DNA of 64,000 bases from assembly GCA_039105265.1 (NCBI GenBank), contig JAPFFF010000061.1:769874-833873 (forward strand). Direction: 5' to 3'. Below the pieces are notes generated by a model, which saw only the letters and a list, made by a program, of their open reading frames with translations, was not told where the DNA came from and did no database searches. Positions 10,789 to 24,304 of this stretch are shown here, piece by piece. Position 1 is the stretch's first letter. The number at the start of each line of letters is the position of its first letter. Source of the DNA: Tritrichomonas musculus. Lineage: Eukaryota > Parabasalia > Tritrichomonadida > Tritrichomonadidae. The position numbers were made by a program, and so were the translations under genes.

Positions 10789-13702
10789 GATGGTTGAGGG
10801 CGGCATCGTCAATCAATTATATCGACAGATGCCGCCTTCAGCCAGGCCAGGATGGTTGAGGGCGGCATCGTCAATCAATTATATCGACAGATGCCGCCTT
10901 CAGCCAGGCCAGGATGGTTGAGGGCGGCATCGTCAATCAATTATATCGACAGATGCCGCCTTCAGCCAGGCCAGGATGGTTGAGGGCGGCATCGTCAATC
11001 AATTATATCGACAGATGCCGCCTTCAGCCAGGCCAGGATGGTTGAGGGCGGCATCGTCAATCAATTATATCGACAGATGCCGCCTTCAGCCAGGCCAGGA
11101 TGGTTGAGGGCGGCATCGTCAATTAATTATATCGACAGATGCCGCCTTCAGCCAGGCCAGGATGGTTGAGGGCGGCATCGTCAATCAATTATATCGACAG
11201 ATGCCGCCTTCAGCCAGGCCAGGATGGTTGAGGGCGGTATCATCAATTAATTATATCGACAGATGCCGCCTTCAGCCAGGCCAGGATGGTTGAGGGCGGC
11301 ATCATCAATTAATTATATCGACAGATGCCGCCTTCAGCCAGGCCAGGATGGTTGAGGGCGGCATCGTCAATTAATTATATCGACAGATGCCGCCTTCAGC
11401 CAGGCCAGGATGGTTGAGGGCGGTATCATCAATTAATTATATCGACAGATGCCGCCTTCAGCCAGGCCAGGATGGTTGAGGGCGGCATCATCAATTAATT
11501 ATATCGACAGATGCCGCCTTCAGCCAGGCCAGGATGGTTGAGGGCGGCATCGTCAATTAATTATATCGACAGATGCCGCCTTCAGCCAGGCCAGGATGGT
11601 TGAGGGCGGCATCGTCAATTAATTATATCGACAGATGCCGCCTTCAGCCAGGCCAGGATGGTTGAGGGCGGCATCGTCAATTAATTATATCGACAGATGC
11701 CGCCTTCAGCCAGGCCAGGATGGTTGAGGGCGGTATCATCAATTAATTATATCGACAGATGCCGCCTTCAGCCAGGCCAGGATGGTTGAGGGCGGCATCA
11801 TCAATTAATTATATCGACAGATGCCGCCTTCAGCCAGGCCAGGATGGTTGAGGGCGGCATCATCAATTAATTATATCGACAGATGCCGCCTTCAGCCAGG
11901 CCAGGATGGTTGAGGGCGGCATCATCAATTAATTATATCGACAGATGCCGCCTTCAGCCAGGCCAGGATGGTTGAGGGCGGCATCGTCAATTAATTATAT
12001 CGACAGATGCCGCCTTCAGCCAGGCCAGGATGGTTGAGGGCGGCATCGTCAATTAATTATATCGACAGATGCCGCCTTCAGCCAGGCCAGGATGGTTGAG
12101 GGCGGCATCGTCAATCAATTATATCGACAGATGCCGCCTTCAGCCAGGCCAGGATGGTTGAGGGCGGTATCATCAATTAATTATATCGACAGATGCCGCC
12201 TTCAGCCAGGCCAGGATGGTTGAGGGCGGCATCGTCAATTAATTATATCGACAGATGCCGCCTTCAGCCAGGCCAGGATGGTTGAGGGCGGCATCGTCAA
12301 TCAATTATATCGACAGATGCCGCCTTCAGCCAGGCCAGGATGGTTGAGGGCGGTATCATCAATTAATTATATCGACAGATGCCGCCTTCAGCCAGGCCAG
12401 GATGGTTGAGGGCGGCATCATCAATTAATTATATCGACAGATGCCGCCTTCAGCCAGGCCAGGATGGTTGAGGGCGGCATCGTCAATTAATTATATCGAC
12501 AGATGCCGCCTTCAGCCAGGCCAGGATGGTTGAGGGCGGTATCATCAATTAATTATATCGACAGATGCCGCCTTCAGCCAGGCCAGGATGGTTGAGGGCG
12601 GCATCATCAATTAATTATATCGACAGATGCCGCCTTCAGCCAGGCCAGGATGGTTGAGGGCGGCATCATCAATTAATTATATCGACAGATGCCGCCTTCA
12701 GCCAGGCCAGGATGGTTGAGGGCGGCATCGTCAATTAATTATATCGACAGATGCCGCCTTCAGCCAGGCCAGGATGGTTGAGGGCGGCATCGTCAATTAA
12801 TTATATCGACAGATGCCGCCTTCAGCCAGGCCAGGATGGTTGAGGGCGGTATCATCAATTAATTATATCGACAGATGCCGCCTTCAGCCAGGCCAGGATG
12901 GTTGAGGGCGGCATCATCAATTAATTATATCGACAGATGCCGCCTTCAGCCAGGCCAGGATGGTTGAGGGCGGCATCATCAATTAATTATATCGACAGAT
13001 GCCGCCTTCAGCCAGGCCAGGATGGTTGAGGGCGGCATCATCAATTAATTATATCGACAGATGCCGCCTTCAGCCAGGCCAGGATGGTTGAGGGCGGCAT
13101 CGTCAATTAATTATATCGACAGATGCCGCCTTCAGCCAGGCCAGGATGGTTGAGGGCGGCATCGTCAATTAATTATATCGACAGATGCCGCCTTCAGCCA
13201 GGCCAGGATGGTTGAGGGCGGCATCGTCAATCAATTATATCGACAGATGCCGCCTTCAGCCAGGCCAGGATGGTTGAGGGCGGTATCATCAATTAATTAT
13301 ATCGACAGATGCCGCCTTCAGCCAGGCCAGGATGGTTGAGGGCGGCATCGTCAATTAATTATATCGACAGATGCCGCCTTCAGCCAGGCCAGGATGGTTG
13401 AGGGCGGCATCGTCAATCAATTATATCGACAGATGCCGCCTTCAGCCAGGCCAGGATGGTTGAGGGCGGCATCATCAATTAATTATATCGACAGATGCCG
13501 CCTTCAGCCAGGCCAGGATGGTTGAGGGCGGCATCGTCAATTAATTATATCGACAGATGCCGCCTTCAGCCAGGCCAGGATGGTTGAGGGCGGCATCGTC
13601 AATTAATTATATCGACAGATGCCGCCTTCAGCCAGGCCAGGATGGTTGAGGGCGGCATCGTCAATTAATTATATCGACAGATGCCGCCTTCAGCCAGGCC
13701 AG
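10789..13702 (+). repeat. Higher-order block L, copy 2 (47 monomers)
   Basis: Monomers 174-220. They match monomers 14-33 and then 50-76 of copy 1 without a break, lacking the 16-monomer segment at 2109-3100. The offset is 160 monomers in the first part and 144 in the second. The match ends where monomer 221 is type 4 and its counterpart 77 is type 3. No substitution among the tracked sites separates the two copies over 47 monomers, so the duplication is young or kept alike by conversion. Confidence 0.85.
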
Positions 13703-13888
13703 GATGGTTGAGGGCGGCATCATCAATTAATTATATCGACAGATGCCGCCTTCAGCCAGGCCAGGATGGTTGAGGGCGGCATCGTCAATTAATTATATCG
13801 ACAGATGCCGCCTTCAGCCAGGCCAGGATGGTTGAGGGCGGCATCGTCAATCAATTATATCGACAGATGCCGCCTTCAGCCAGGCCAG

Positions 13889-14880
13889 GATGGTTGATGG
13901 CGGCATCATCAATCAATTATATCGACAGATGCCGCCTTCAGCCAGGCCAGGATGGTTGAGGGCGGCATCGTCAATTAATTATATCGACAGATGCCGCCTT
14001 CAGCCAGGCCAGGATGGTTGAGGGCGGCATCGTCAATCAATTATATCGACAGATGCCGCCTTCAGCCAGGCCAGGATGGTTGAGGGCGGCATCGTCAATC
14101 AATTATATCGACAGATGCCGCCTTCAGCCAGGCCAGGATGGTTGAGGGCGGTATCATCAATCAATTATATCGACAGATGCCGCCTTCAGCCAGGCCAGGA
14201 TGGTTGAGGGCGGTATCATCAATTAATTATATCGACAGATGCCGCCTTCAGCCAGGCCAGGATGGTTGAGCGCGGTATCATCAATCAATTATATCGACAG
14301 ATGCCGCCTTCAGCCAGGCCAGGATGGTTGAGGGCGGCATCGTCAATTAATTATATCGACAGATGCCGCCTTCAGCCAGGCCAGGATGGTTGATGGCGGC
14401 ATCATCAATCAATTATATCGACAGATGCCGCCTTCAGCCAGGCCAGGATGGTTGAGGGCGGCATCGTCAATTAATTATATCGACAGATGCCGCCTTCAGC
14501 CAGGCCAGGATGGTTGAGGGCGGCATCGTCAATCAATTATATCGACAGATGCCGCCTTCAGCCAGGCCAGGATGGTTGAGGGCGGCATCGTCAATCAATT
14601 ATATCGACAGATGCCGCCTTCAGCCAGGCCAGGATGGTTGAGGGCGGCATCGTCAATCAATTATATCGACAGATGCCGCCTTCAGCCAGGCCAGGATGGT
14701 TGAGGGCGGTATCATCAATTAATTATATCGACAGATGCCGCCTTCAGCCAGGCCAGGATGGTTGAGGGCGGCATCGTCAATCAATTATATCGACAGATGC
14801 CGCCTTCAGCCAGGCCAGGATGGTTGAGGGCGGCATCGTCAATCAATTATATCGACAGATGCCGCCTTCAGCCAGGCCAG
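13889..14880 (+). repeat. Two 8-monomer units starting with type 8
   Basis: Monomers 224-231 read 8-2-1-1-6-3-6-2 and 232-239 read 8-2-1-1-1-3-1-1; monomer 240 is again type 8. The type 8 (T10) monomer thus recurs with a 496-bp period. Monomer 230 has a private C at site 11 (14271). This is the first appearance of T10 in the window; none of the first 224 monomers has it. The same 16-monomer string returns at 55928 and a related one at 36335. Confidence 0.85.
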
Positions 14881-17050
14881 GATGGTTGATGGCGGCATCA
14901 TCAATCAATTATATCGACAGATGCCGCCTTCAGCCAGGCCAGGATGGTTGAGGGCGGCATCGTCAATCAATTATATCGACAGATGCTGCCTTCAGCCAGG
15001 CCAGGATGGTTGAGGGCGGTATCATCAATTAATTATATCGACAGATGCCGCCTTCAGCCAGGCCAGGATGGTTGAGGGCGGCATCGTCAATCAATTATAT
15101 CGACAGATGCCGCCTTCAGCCAGGCCAGGATGGTTGAGGGCGGTATCATCAATTAATTATATCGACAGATGCCGCCTTCAGCCAGGCCAGGATGGTTGAG
15201 GGCGGCATCATCAATTAATTATATCGACAGATGCCGCCTTCAGCCAGGCCAGGATGGTTGAGGGCGGCATCGTCAATTAATTATATCGACAGATGCCGCC
15301 TTCAGCCAGGCCAGGATGGTTGAGGGCGGCATCGTCAATCAATTATATCGACAGATGCCGCCTTCAGCCAGGCCAGGATGGTTGAGGGCGGCATCATCAA
15401 TTAATTATATCGACAGATGCCGCCTTCAGCCAGGCCAGGATGGTTGAGGGCGGCATCGTCAATCAATTATATCGATAGATGCCGCCTTCAGCCAGGCCAG
15501 GATGGTTGAGGGCGGCATCGTCAATTAATTATATCGACAGATGCCGCCTTCAGCCAGGCCAGGATGGTTGAGGGCGGTATCATCAATTAATTATATCGAC
15601 AGATGCCGCCTTCAGCCAGGCCAGGATGGTTGAGGGCGGCATCATCAATTAATTATATCGACAGATGCCGCCTTCAGCCAGGCCAGGATGGTTGAGGGCG
15701 GCATCGTCAATTAATTATATCGACAGATGCTGCCTTCAGCCAGGCCAGGATGGTTGAGGGCGGCATCATCAATTAATTATATCGACAGATGCCGCCTTCA
15801 GCCAGGCCAGGATGGTTGAGGGCGGCATCGTCAATTAATTATATCGACAGATGCCGCCTTCAGCCAGGCCAGGATGGTTGAGGGCGGCATCGTCAATTAA
15901 TTATATCGACAGATGCCGCCTTCAGCCAGGCCAGGATGGTTGAGGGCGGCATCGTCAATCAATTATATCGACAGATGCCGCCTTCAGCCAGGCCAGGATG
16001 GTTGAGGGCGGCATCGTCAATCAATTATATCGACAGATGCCGCCTTCAGCCAGGCCAGGATGGTTGAGGGCGGCATCGTCAATCAATTATATCGACAGAT
16101 GCTGCCTTCAGCCAGGCCAGGATGGTTGAGGGCGGCATCGTCAATTAATTATATCGACAGATGCCGCCTTCAGCCAGGCCAGGATGGTTGAGGGCGGCAT
16201 CATCAATCAATTATATCGACAGATGCCGCCTTCAGCCAGGCCAGGATGGTTGAGGGCGGCATCGTCAATCAATTATATCGACAGATGCCGCCTTCAGCCA
16301 GGCCAGGATGGTTGAGAGCGGCATCGTCAATCAATTATATCGACAGATGCCGCCTTCAGCCAGGCCAGGATGGTTGAGGGCGGCATCGTCAATTAATTAT
16401 ATCGACAGATGCCGCCTTCAGCCAGGCCAGGATGGTTGAGGGCGGCATCGTCAATCAATTATATCGACAGATGCCGCCTTCAGCCAGGCCAGGATGGTTG
16501 AGGGCGGCATCGTCAATCAATTATATCGACAGATGCTGCCTTCAGCCAGGCCAGGATGGTTGAGGGCGGCATCGTCAATTAATTATATCGACAGATGCCG
16601 CCTTCAGCCAGGCCAGGATGGTTGAGGGCGGCATCATCAATTAATTATATCGACAGATGCCGCCTTCAGCCAGGCCAGGATGGTTGAGGGCGGCATCGTC
16701 AATCAATTATATCGACAGATGCCGCCTTCAGCCAGGCCAGGATGGTTGAGGGCGGCATCGTCAATCAATTATATCGACAGATGCCGCCTTCAGCCAGGCC
16801 AGGATGGTTGAGGGCGGCATCGTCAATTAATTATATCGACAGATGCCGCCTTCAGCCAGGCCAGGATGGTTGAGGGCGGCATCATCAATTAATTATATCG
16901 ACAGATGCCGCCTTCAGCCAGGCCAGGATGGTTGAGGGCGGCATCGTCAATTAATTATATCGACAGATGCCGCCTTCAGCCAGGCCAGGATGGTTGAGGG
17001 CGGCATCGTCAATTAATTATATCGACAGATGCCGCCTTCAGCCAGGCCAG
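14819..17050 (+). repeat. 50-monomer higher-order unit, copy 1 (36 monomers exact)
   Basis: Monomers 239-274 are matched type for type, including one T10, one T38, four T45 and one A11 marker, by monomers 289-324. The offset is exactly 50 monomers (3,100 bp). The following 11 monomers (275-285) also match but one monomer later (326-336), because the second copy has an extra type 2 monomer at 20151-20212. Marker block M (15439-16554) lies inside. Confidence 0.88.
15439..16554 (+). repeat. Marker block M, copy 2
   Basis: Monomers 249-266: T38 monomer, 2-3-4, T45 type 2, 4-2-2-1-1, T45 type 1, 2-5-1, A11 type 1, 2-1, T45 type 1. It is identical at the tracked sites to the copy at 18539. Confidence 0.85.
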
Positions 17051-17918
17051 GATGGTTGAGGGCGGCATCGTCAATCAATTATATCGACAGATGCCGCCTT
17101 CAGCCAGGCCAGGATGGTTGAGGGCGGTATCATCAATTAATTATATCGACAGATGCCGCCTTCAGCCAGGCCAGGATGGTTGAGGGCGGCATCGTCAATT
17201 AATTATATCGACAGATGCCGCCTTCAGCCAGGCCAGGATGGTTGAGGGCGGCATCGTCAATCAATTATATCGACAGATGCCGCCTTCAGCCAGGCCAGGA
17301 TGGTTGAGGGCGGCATCATCAATTAATTATATCGACAGATGCCGCCTTCAGCCAGGCCAGGATGGTTGAGGGCGGCATCGTCAATTAATTATATCGACAG
17401 ATGCCGCCTTCAGCCAGGCCAGGATGGTTGAGGGCGGCATCGTCAATTAATTATATCGACAGATGCCGCCTTCAGCCAGGCCAGGATGGTTGAGGGCGGC
17501 ATCGTCAATTAATTATATCGACAGATGCCGCCTTCAGCCAGGCCAGGATGGTTGAGGGCGGCATCATCAATTAATTATATCGACAGATGCCGCCTTCAGC
17601 CAGGCCAGGATGGTTGAGGGCGGCATCGTCAATTAATTATATCGACAGATGCCGCCTTCAGCCAGGCCAGGATGGTTGAGGGCGGCATCGTCAATCAATT
17701 ATATCGACAGATGCCGCCTTCAGCCAGGCCAGGATGGTTGAGGGCGGTATCATCAATTAATTATATCGACAGATGCCGCCTTCAGCCAGGCCAGGATGGT
17801 TGAGGGCGGCATCGTCAATTAATTATATCGACAGATGCTGCCTTCAGCCAGGCCAGGATGGTTGAGGGCGGCATCGTCAATTAATTATATCGACAGATGC
17901 CGCCTTCAGCCAGGCCAG

Positions 17919-20150
17919 GATGGTTGAGGGCGGCATCGTCAATCAATTATATCGACAGATGCCGCCTTCAGCCAGGCCAGGATGGTTGATGGCGGCATCA
18001 TCAATCAATTATATCGACAGATGCCGCCTTCAGCCAGGCCAGGATGGTTGAGGGCGGCATCGTCAATCAATTATATCGACAGATGCTGCCTTCAGCCAGG
18101 CCAGGATGGTTGAGGGCGGTATCATCAATTAATTATATCGACAGATGCCGCCTTCAGCCAGGCCAGGATGGTTGAGGGCGGCATCGTCAATCAATTATAT
18201 CGACAGATGCCGCCTTCAGCCAGGCCAGGATGGTTGAGGGCGGTATCATCAATTAATTATATCGACAGATGCCGCCTTCAGCCAGGCCAGGATGGTTGAG
18301 GGCGGCATCATCAATTAATTATATCGACAGATGCCGCCTTCAGCCAGGCCAGGATGGTTGAGGGCGGCATCGTCAATTAATTATATCGACAGATGCCGCC
18401 TTCAGCCAGGCCAGGATGGTTGAGGGCGGCATCGTCAATCAATTATATCGACAGATGCCGCCTTCAGCCAGGCCAGGATGGTTGAGGGCGGCATCATCAA
18501 TTAATTATATCGACAGATGCCGCCTTCAGCCAGGCCAGGATGGTTGAGGGCGGCATCGTCAATCAATTATATCGATAGATGCCGCCTTCAGCCAGGCCAG
18601 GATGGTTGAGGGCGGCATCGTCAATTAATTATATCGACAGATGCCGCCTTCAGCCAGGCCAGGATGGTTGAGGGCGGTATCATCAATTAATTATATCGAC
18701 AGATGCCGCCTTCAGCCAGGCCAGGATGGTTGAGGGCGGCATCATCAATTAATTATATCGACAGATGCCGCCTTCAGCCAGGCCAGGATGGTTGAGGGCG
18801 GCATCGTCAATTAATTATATCGACAGATGCTGCCTTCAGCCAGGCCAGGATGGTTGAGGGCGGCATCATCAATTAATTATATCGACAGATGCCGCCTTCA
18901 GCCAGGCCAGGATGGTTGAGGGCGGCATCGTCAATTAATTATATCGACAGATGCCGCCTTCAGCCAGGCCAGGATGGTTGAGGGCGGCATCGTCAATTAA
19001 TTATATCGACAGATGCCGCCTTCAGCCAGGCCAGGATGGTTGAGGGCGGCATCGTCAATCAATTATATCGACAGATGCCGCCTTCAGCCAGGCCAGGATG
19101 GTTGAGGGCGGCATCGTCAATCAATTATATCGACAGATGCCGCCTTCAGCCAGGCCAGGATGGTTGAGGGCGGCATCGTCAATCAATTATATCGACAGAT
19201 GCTGCCTTCAGCCAGGCCAGGATGGTTGAGGGCGGCATCGTCAATTAATTATATCGACAGATGCCGCCTTCAGCCAGGCCAGGATGGTTGAGGGCGGCAT
19301 CATCAATCAATTATATCGACAGATGCCGCCTTCAGCCAGGCCAGGATGGTTGAGGGCGGCATCGTCAATCAATTATATCGACAGATGCCGCCTTCAGCCA
19401 GGCCAGGATGGTTGAGAGCGGCATCGTCAATCAATTATATCGACAGATGCCGCCTTCAGCCAGGCCAGGATGGTTGAGGGCGGCATCGTCAATTAATTAT
19501 ATCGACAGATGCCGCCTTCAGCCAGGCCAGGATGGTTGAGGGCGGCATCGTCAATCAATTATATCGACAGATGCCGCCTTCAGCCAGGCCAGGATGGTTG
19601 AGGGCGGCATCGTCAATCAATTATATCGACAGATGCTGCCTTCAGCCAGGCCAGGATGGTTGAGGGCGGCATCGTCAATTAATTATATCGACAGATGCCG
19701 CCTTCAGCCAGGCCAGGATGGTTGAGGGCGGCATCATCAATTAATTATATCGACAGATGCCGCCTTCAGCCAGGCCAGGATGGTTGAGGGCGGCATCGTC
19801 AATCAATTATATCGACAGATGCCGCCTTCAGCCAGGCCAGGATGGTTGAGGGCGGCATCGTCAATCAATTATATCGACAGATGCCGCCTTCAGCCAGGCC
19901 AGGATGGTTGAGGGCGGCATCGTCAATTAATTATATCGACAGATGCCGCCTTCAGCCAGGCCAGGATGGTTGAGGGCGGCATCATCAATTAATTATATCG
20001 ACAGATGCCGCCTTCAGCCAGGCCAGGATGGTTGAGGGCGGCATCGTCAATTAATTATATCGACAGATGCCGCCTTCAGCCAGGCCAGGATGGTTGAGGG
20101 CGGCATCGTCAATTAATTATATCGACAGATGCCGCCTTCAGCCAGGCCAG
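17919..20150 (+). repeat. 50-monomer higher-order unit, copy 2
   Basis: Monomers 289-324, identical at tracked sites to monomers 239-274. The match then continues at 20213-20894 (monomers 326-336) against 17051-17732 after a single additional type 2 monomer. A one-monomer slip next to a similar type 2 run is what replication slippage in register would leave. Confidence 0.88.
18539..19654 (+). repeat. Marker block M, copy 3
   Basis: Monomers 299-316, same marker order as copy 2: T38 at 299, T45 at 303, 309 and 316, A11 at 313. Confidence 0.85.
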
Positions 20151-20894
20151 GATGGTTGAGGGCGGCATCGTCAATTAATTATATCGACAGATGCCGCCTT
20201 CAGCCAGGCCAGGATGGTTGAGGGCGGCATCGTCAATCAATTATATCGACAGATGCCGCCTTCAGCCAGGCCAGGATGGTTGAGGGCGGTATCATCAATT
20301 AATTATATCGACAGATGCCGCCTTCAGCCAGGCCAGGATGGTTGAGGGCGGCATCGTCAATTAATTATATCGACAGATGCCGCCTTCAGCCAGGCCAGGA
20401 TGGTTGAGGGCGGCATCGTCAATCAATTATATCGACAGATGCCGCCTTCAGCCAGGCCAGGATGGTTGAGGGCGGCATCATCAATTAATTATATCGACAG
20501 ATGCCGCCTTCAGCCAGGCCAGGATGGTTGAGGGCGGCATCGTCAATTAATTATATCGACAGATGCCGCCTTCAGCCAGGCCAGGATGGTTGAGGGCGGC
20601 ATCGTCAATTAATTATATCGACAGATGCCGCCTTCAGCCAGGCCAGGATGGTTGAGGGCGGCATCGTCAATTAATTATATCGACAGATGCCGCCTTCAGC
20701 CAGGCCAGGATGGTTGAGGGCGGCATCATCAATTAATTATATCGACAGATGCCGCCTTCAGCCAGGCCAGGATGGTTGAGGGCGGCATCGTCAATTAATT
20801 ATATCGACAGATGCCGCCTTCAGCCAGGCCAGGATGGTTGAGGGCGGCATCGTCAATCAATTATATCGACAGATGCCGCCTTCAGCCAGGCCAG

Positions 20895-22072
20895 GATGGT
20901 TGAGGGCGGCATCATCAATCAATTATATCGACAGATGCCGCCTTCAGCCAGGCCAGGATGGTTGAGGGCGGCATCGTCAATTAATTATATCGACAGATGC
21001 CGCCTTCAGCCAGGCCAGGATGGTTGAGGGCGGCATCGTCAATCAATTATATCGACAGATGCCGCCTTCAGCCAGGCCAGGATGGTTGAGGGCGGCATCG
21101 TCAATCAATTATATCGACAGATGCCGCCTTCAGCCAGGCCAGGATGGTTGAGGGCGGTATCATCAATCAATTATATCGACAGATGCCGCCTTCAGCCAGG
21201 CCAGGATGGTTGAGGGCGGTATCATCAATTAATTATATCGACAGATGCCGCCTTCAGCCAGGCCAGGATGGTTGAGGGCGGTATCATCAATCAATTATAT
21301 CGACAGATGCCGCCTTCAGCCAGGCCAGGATGGTTGAGGGCGGCATCGTCAATTAATTATATCGACAGATGCCGCCTTCAGCCAGGCCAGGATGGTTGAT
21401 GGCGGCATCATCAATCAATTATATCGACAGATGCCGCCTTCAGCCAGGCCAGGATGGTTGAGGGCGGCATCGTCAATTAATTATATCGACAGATGCCGCC
21501 TTCAGCCAGGCCAGGATGGTTGAGGGCGGCATCATCAATCAATTATATCGACAGATGCCGCCTTCAGCCAGGCCAGGATGGTTGAGGGCGGCATCGTCAA
21601 TCAATTATATCGACAGATGCCGCCTTCAGCCAGGCCAGGATGGTTGAGGGCGGCATCGTCAATCAATTATATCGACAGATGCCGCCTTCAGCCAGGCCAG
21701 GATGGTTGAGGGCGGTATCATCAATTAATTATATCGACAGATGCCGCCTTCAGCCAGGCCAGGATGGTTGAGGGCGGCATCGTCAATCAATTATATCGAC
21801 AGATGCCGCCTTCAGCCAGGCCAGGATGGTTGAGGGCGGCATCGTCAATCAATTATATCGACAGATGCCGCCTTCAGCCAGGCCAGGATGGTTGAGGGCG
21901 GCATCGTCAATCAATTATATCGACAGATGCCGCCTTCAGCCAGGCCAGGATGGTTGAGGGCGGCATCGTCAATCAATTATATCGACAGATGCCGCCTTCA
22001 GCCAGGCCAGGATGGTTGAGGGCGGTATCATCAATTAATTATATCGACAGATGCCGCCTTCAGCCAGGCCAG
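20895..22072 (+). repeat. Stretch with 6-3-6-2-8 motif
   Basis: Monomers 337-355: 5-2-1-1-6-3-6-2-8-2-5-1-1-3-1-1-1-1-3. The string 1-1-6-3-6-2-8 is shared with monomers 226-232, 499-505, 588-594 and 904-910, tying this stretch to the 8-monomer unit family. Confidence 0.8.
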
Positions 22073-23994
22073 GATGGTTGATGGCGGCATCATCAATCAA
22101 TTATATCGACAGATGCCGCCTTCAGCCAGGCCAGGATGGTTGAGGGCGGCATCGTCAATCAATTATATCGACAGATGCTGCCTTCAGCCAGGCCAGGATG
22201 GTTGAGGGCGGTATCATCAATTAATTATATCGACAGATGCCGCCTTCAGCCAGGCCAGGATGGTTGAGGGCGGCATCGTCAATCAATTATATCGACAGAT
22301 GCCGCCTTCAGCCAGGCCAGGATGGTTGAGGGCGGTATCATCAATTAATTATATCGACAGATGCCGCCTTCAGCCAGGCCAGGATGGTTGAGGGCGGCAT
22401 CATCAATTAATTATATCGACAGATGCCGCCTTCAGCCAGGCCAGGATGGTTGAGGGCGGCATCGTCAATTAATTATATCGACAGATGCCGCCTTCAGCCA
22501 GGCCAGGATGGTTGATGGCGGCATCGTCAATTAATTATATCGACAGATGCCGCCTTCAGCCAGGCCAGGATGGTTGAGGGCGGTATCATCAATTAATTAT
22601 ATCGACAGATGCCGCCTTCAGCCAGGCCAGGATGGTTGAGGGCGGCATCGTCAATCAATTATATCGATAGATGCCGCCTTCAGCCAGGCCAGGATGGTTG
22701 AGGGCGGCATCGTCAATTAATTATATCGACAGATGCCGCCTTCAGCCAGGCCAGGATGGTTGAGGGCGGTATCATCAATTAATTATATCGACAGATGCCG
22801 CCTTCAGCCAGGCCAGGATGGTTGAGGGCGGCATCATCAATTAATTATATCGACAGATGCCGCCTTCAGCCAGGCCAGGATGGTTGAGGGCGGCATCGTC
22901 AATTAATTATATCGACAGATGCCGCCTTCAGCCAGGCCAGGATGGTTGAGGGCGGCATCATCAATTAATTATATCGACAGATGCCGCCTTCAGCCAGGCC
23001 AGGATGGTTGAGGGCGGCATCGTCAATTAATTATATCGACAGATGCCGCCTTCAGCCAGGCCAGGATGGTTGAGGGCGGCATCGTCAATTAATTATATCG
23101 ACAGATGCCGCCTTCAGCCAGGCCAGGATGGTTGAGGGCGGCATCGTCAATCAATTATATCGACAGATGCCGCCTTCAGCCAGGCCAGGATGGTTGAGGG
23201 CGGCATCGTCAATCAATTATATCGACAGATGCCGCCTTCAGCCAGGCCAGGATGGTTGAGGGCGGCATCGTCAATCAATTATATCGACAGATGCTGCCTT
23301 CAGCCAGGCCAGGATGGTTGAGGGCGGCATCGTCAATTAATTATATCGACAGATGCCGCCTTCAGCCAGGCCAGGATGGTTGAGGGCGGCATCATCAATC
23401 AATTATATCGACAGATGCCGCCTTCAGCCAGGCCAGGATGGTTGAGGGCGGCATCGTCAATCAATTATATCGACAGATGCCGCCTTCAGCCAGGCCAGGA
23501 TGGTTGAGAGCGGCATCGTCAATCAATTATATCGACAGATGCCGCCTTCAGCCAGGCCAGGATGGTTGAGGGCGGCATCGTCAATTAATTATATCGACAG
23601 ATGCCGCCTTCAGCCAGGCCAGGATGGTTGAGGGCGGCATCGTCAATCAATTATATCGACAGATGCCGCCTTCAGCCAGGCCAGGATGGTTGAGGGCGGC
23701 ATCGTCAATCAATTATATCGACAGATGCTGCCTTCAGCCAGGCCAGGATGGTTGAGGGCGGCATCGTCAATTAATTATATCGACAGATGCCGCCTTCAGC
23801 CAGGCCAGGATGGTTGAGGGCGGCATCATCAATTAATTATATCGACAGATGCCGCCTTCAGCCAGGCCAGGATGGTTGAGGGCGGCATCGTCAATCAATT
23901 ATATCGACAGATGCCGCCTTCAGCCAGGCCAGGATGGTTGAGGGCGGCATCGTCAATCAATTATATCGACAGATGCCGCCTTCAGCCAGGCCAG
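22073..23994 (+). repeat. 50-monomer higher-order unit, degraded copy 3
   Basis: Monomers 356-386 align with 290-320 without gaps. Three positions differ: 363 is a type 2 that nevertheless carries T10 (counterpart type 1), 364 is type 3 (counterpart type 4) and 369 lacks T45. All other markers agree, including T38 at 365, T45 at 357, 375 and 382, and A11 at 379. The offset is 66 monomers rather than 50. Marker block M copy 4 lies at 22631-23746. Confidence 0.83.
22631..23746 (+). repeat. Marker block M, copy 4
   Basis: Monomers 365-382. It keeps the order T38, 2-3-4-2-4-2-2-1-1, T45, 2-5-1, A11, 2-1, T45. It differs from copies 2 and 3 only in lacking T45 at the fifth monomer. Confidence 0.83.
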
Positions 23995-24304
23995 GATGGT
24001 TGAGGGCGGTATCATCAATTAATTATATCGACAGATGCCGCCTTCAGCCAGGCCAGGATGGTTGAGGGCGGTATCATCAATTAATTATATCGACAGATGC
24101 CGCCTTCAGCCAGGCCAGGATGGTTGAGGGCGGTATCATCAATTAATTATATCGACAGATGCCGCCTTCAGCCAGGCCAGGATGGTTGAGGGCGGCATCG
24201 TCAATTAATTATATCGACAGATGCCGCCTTCAGCCAGGCCAGGATGGTTGAGGGCGGCATCATCAATTAATTATATCGACAGATGCCGCCTTCAGCCAGG
24301 CCAG

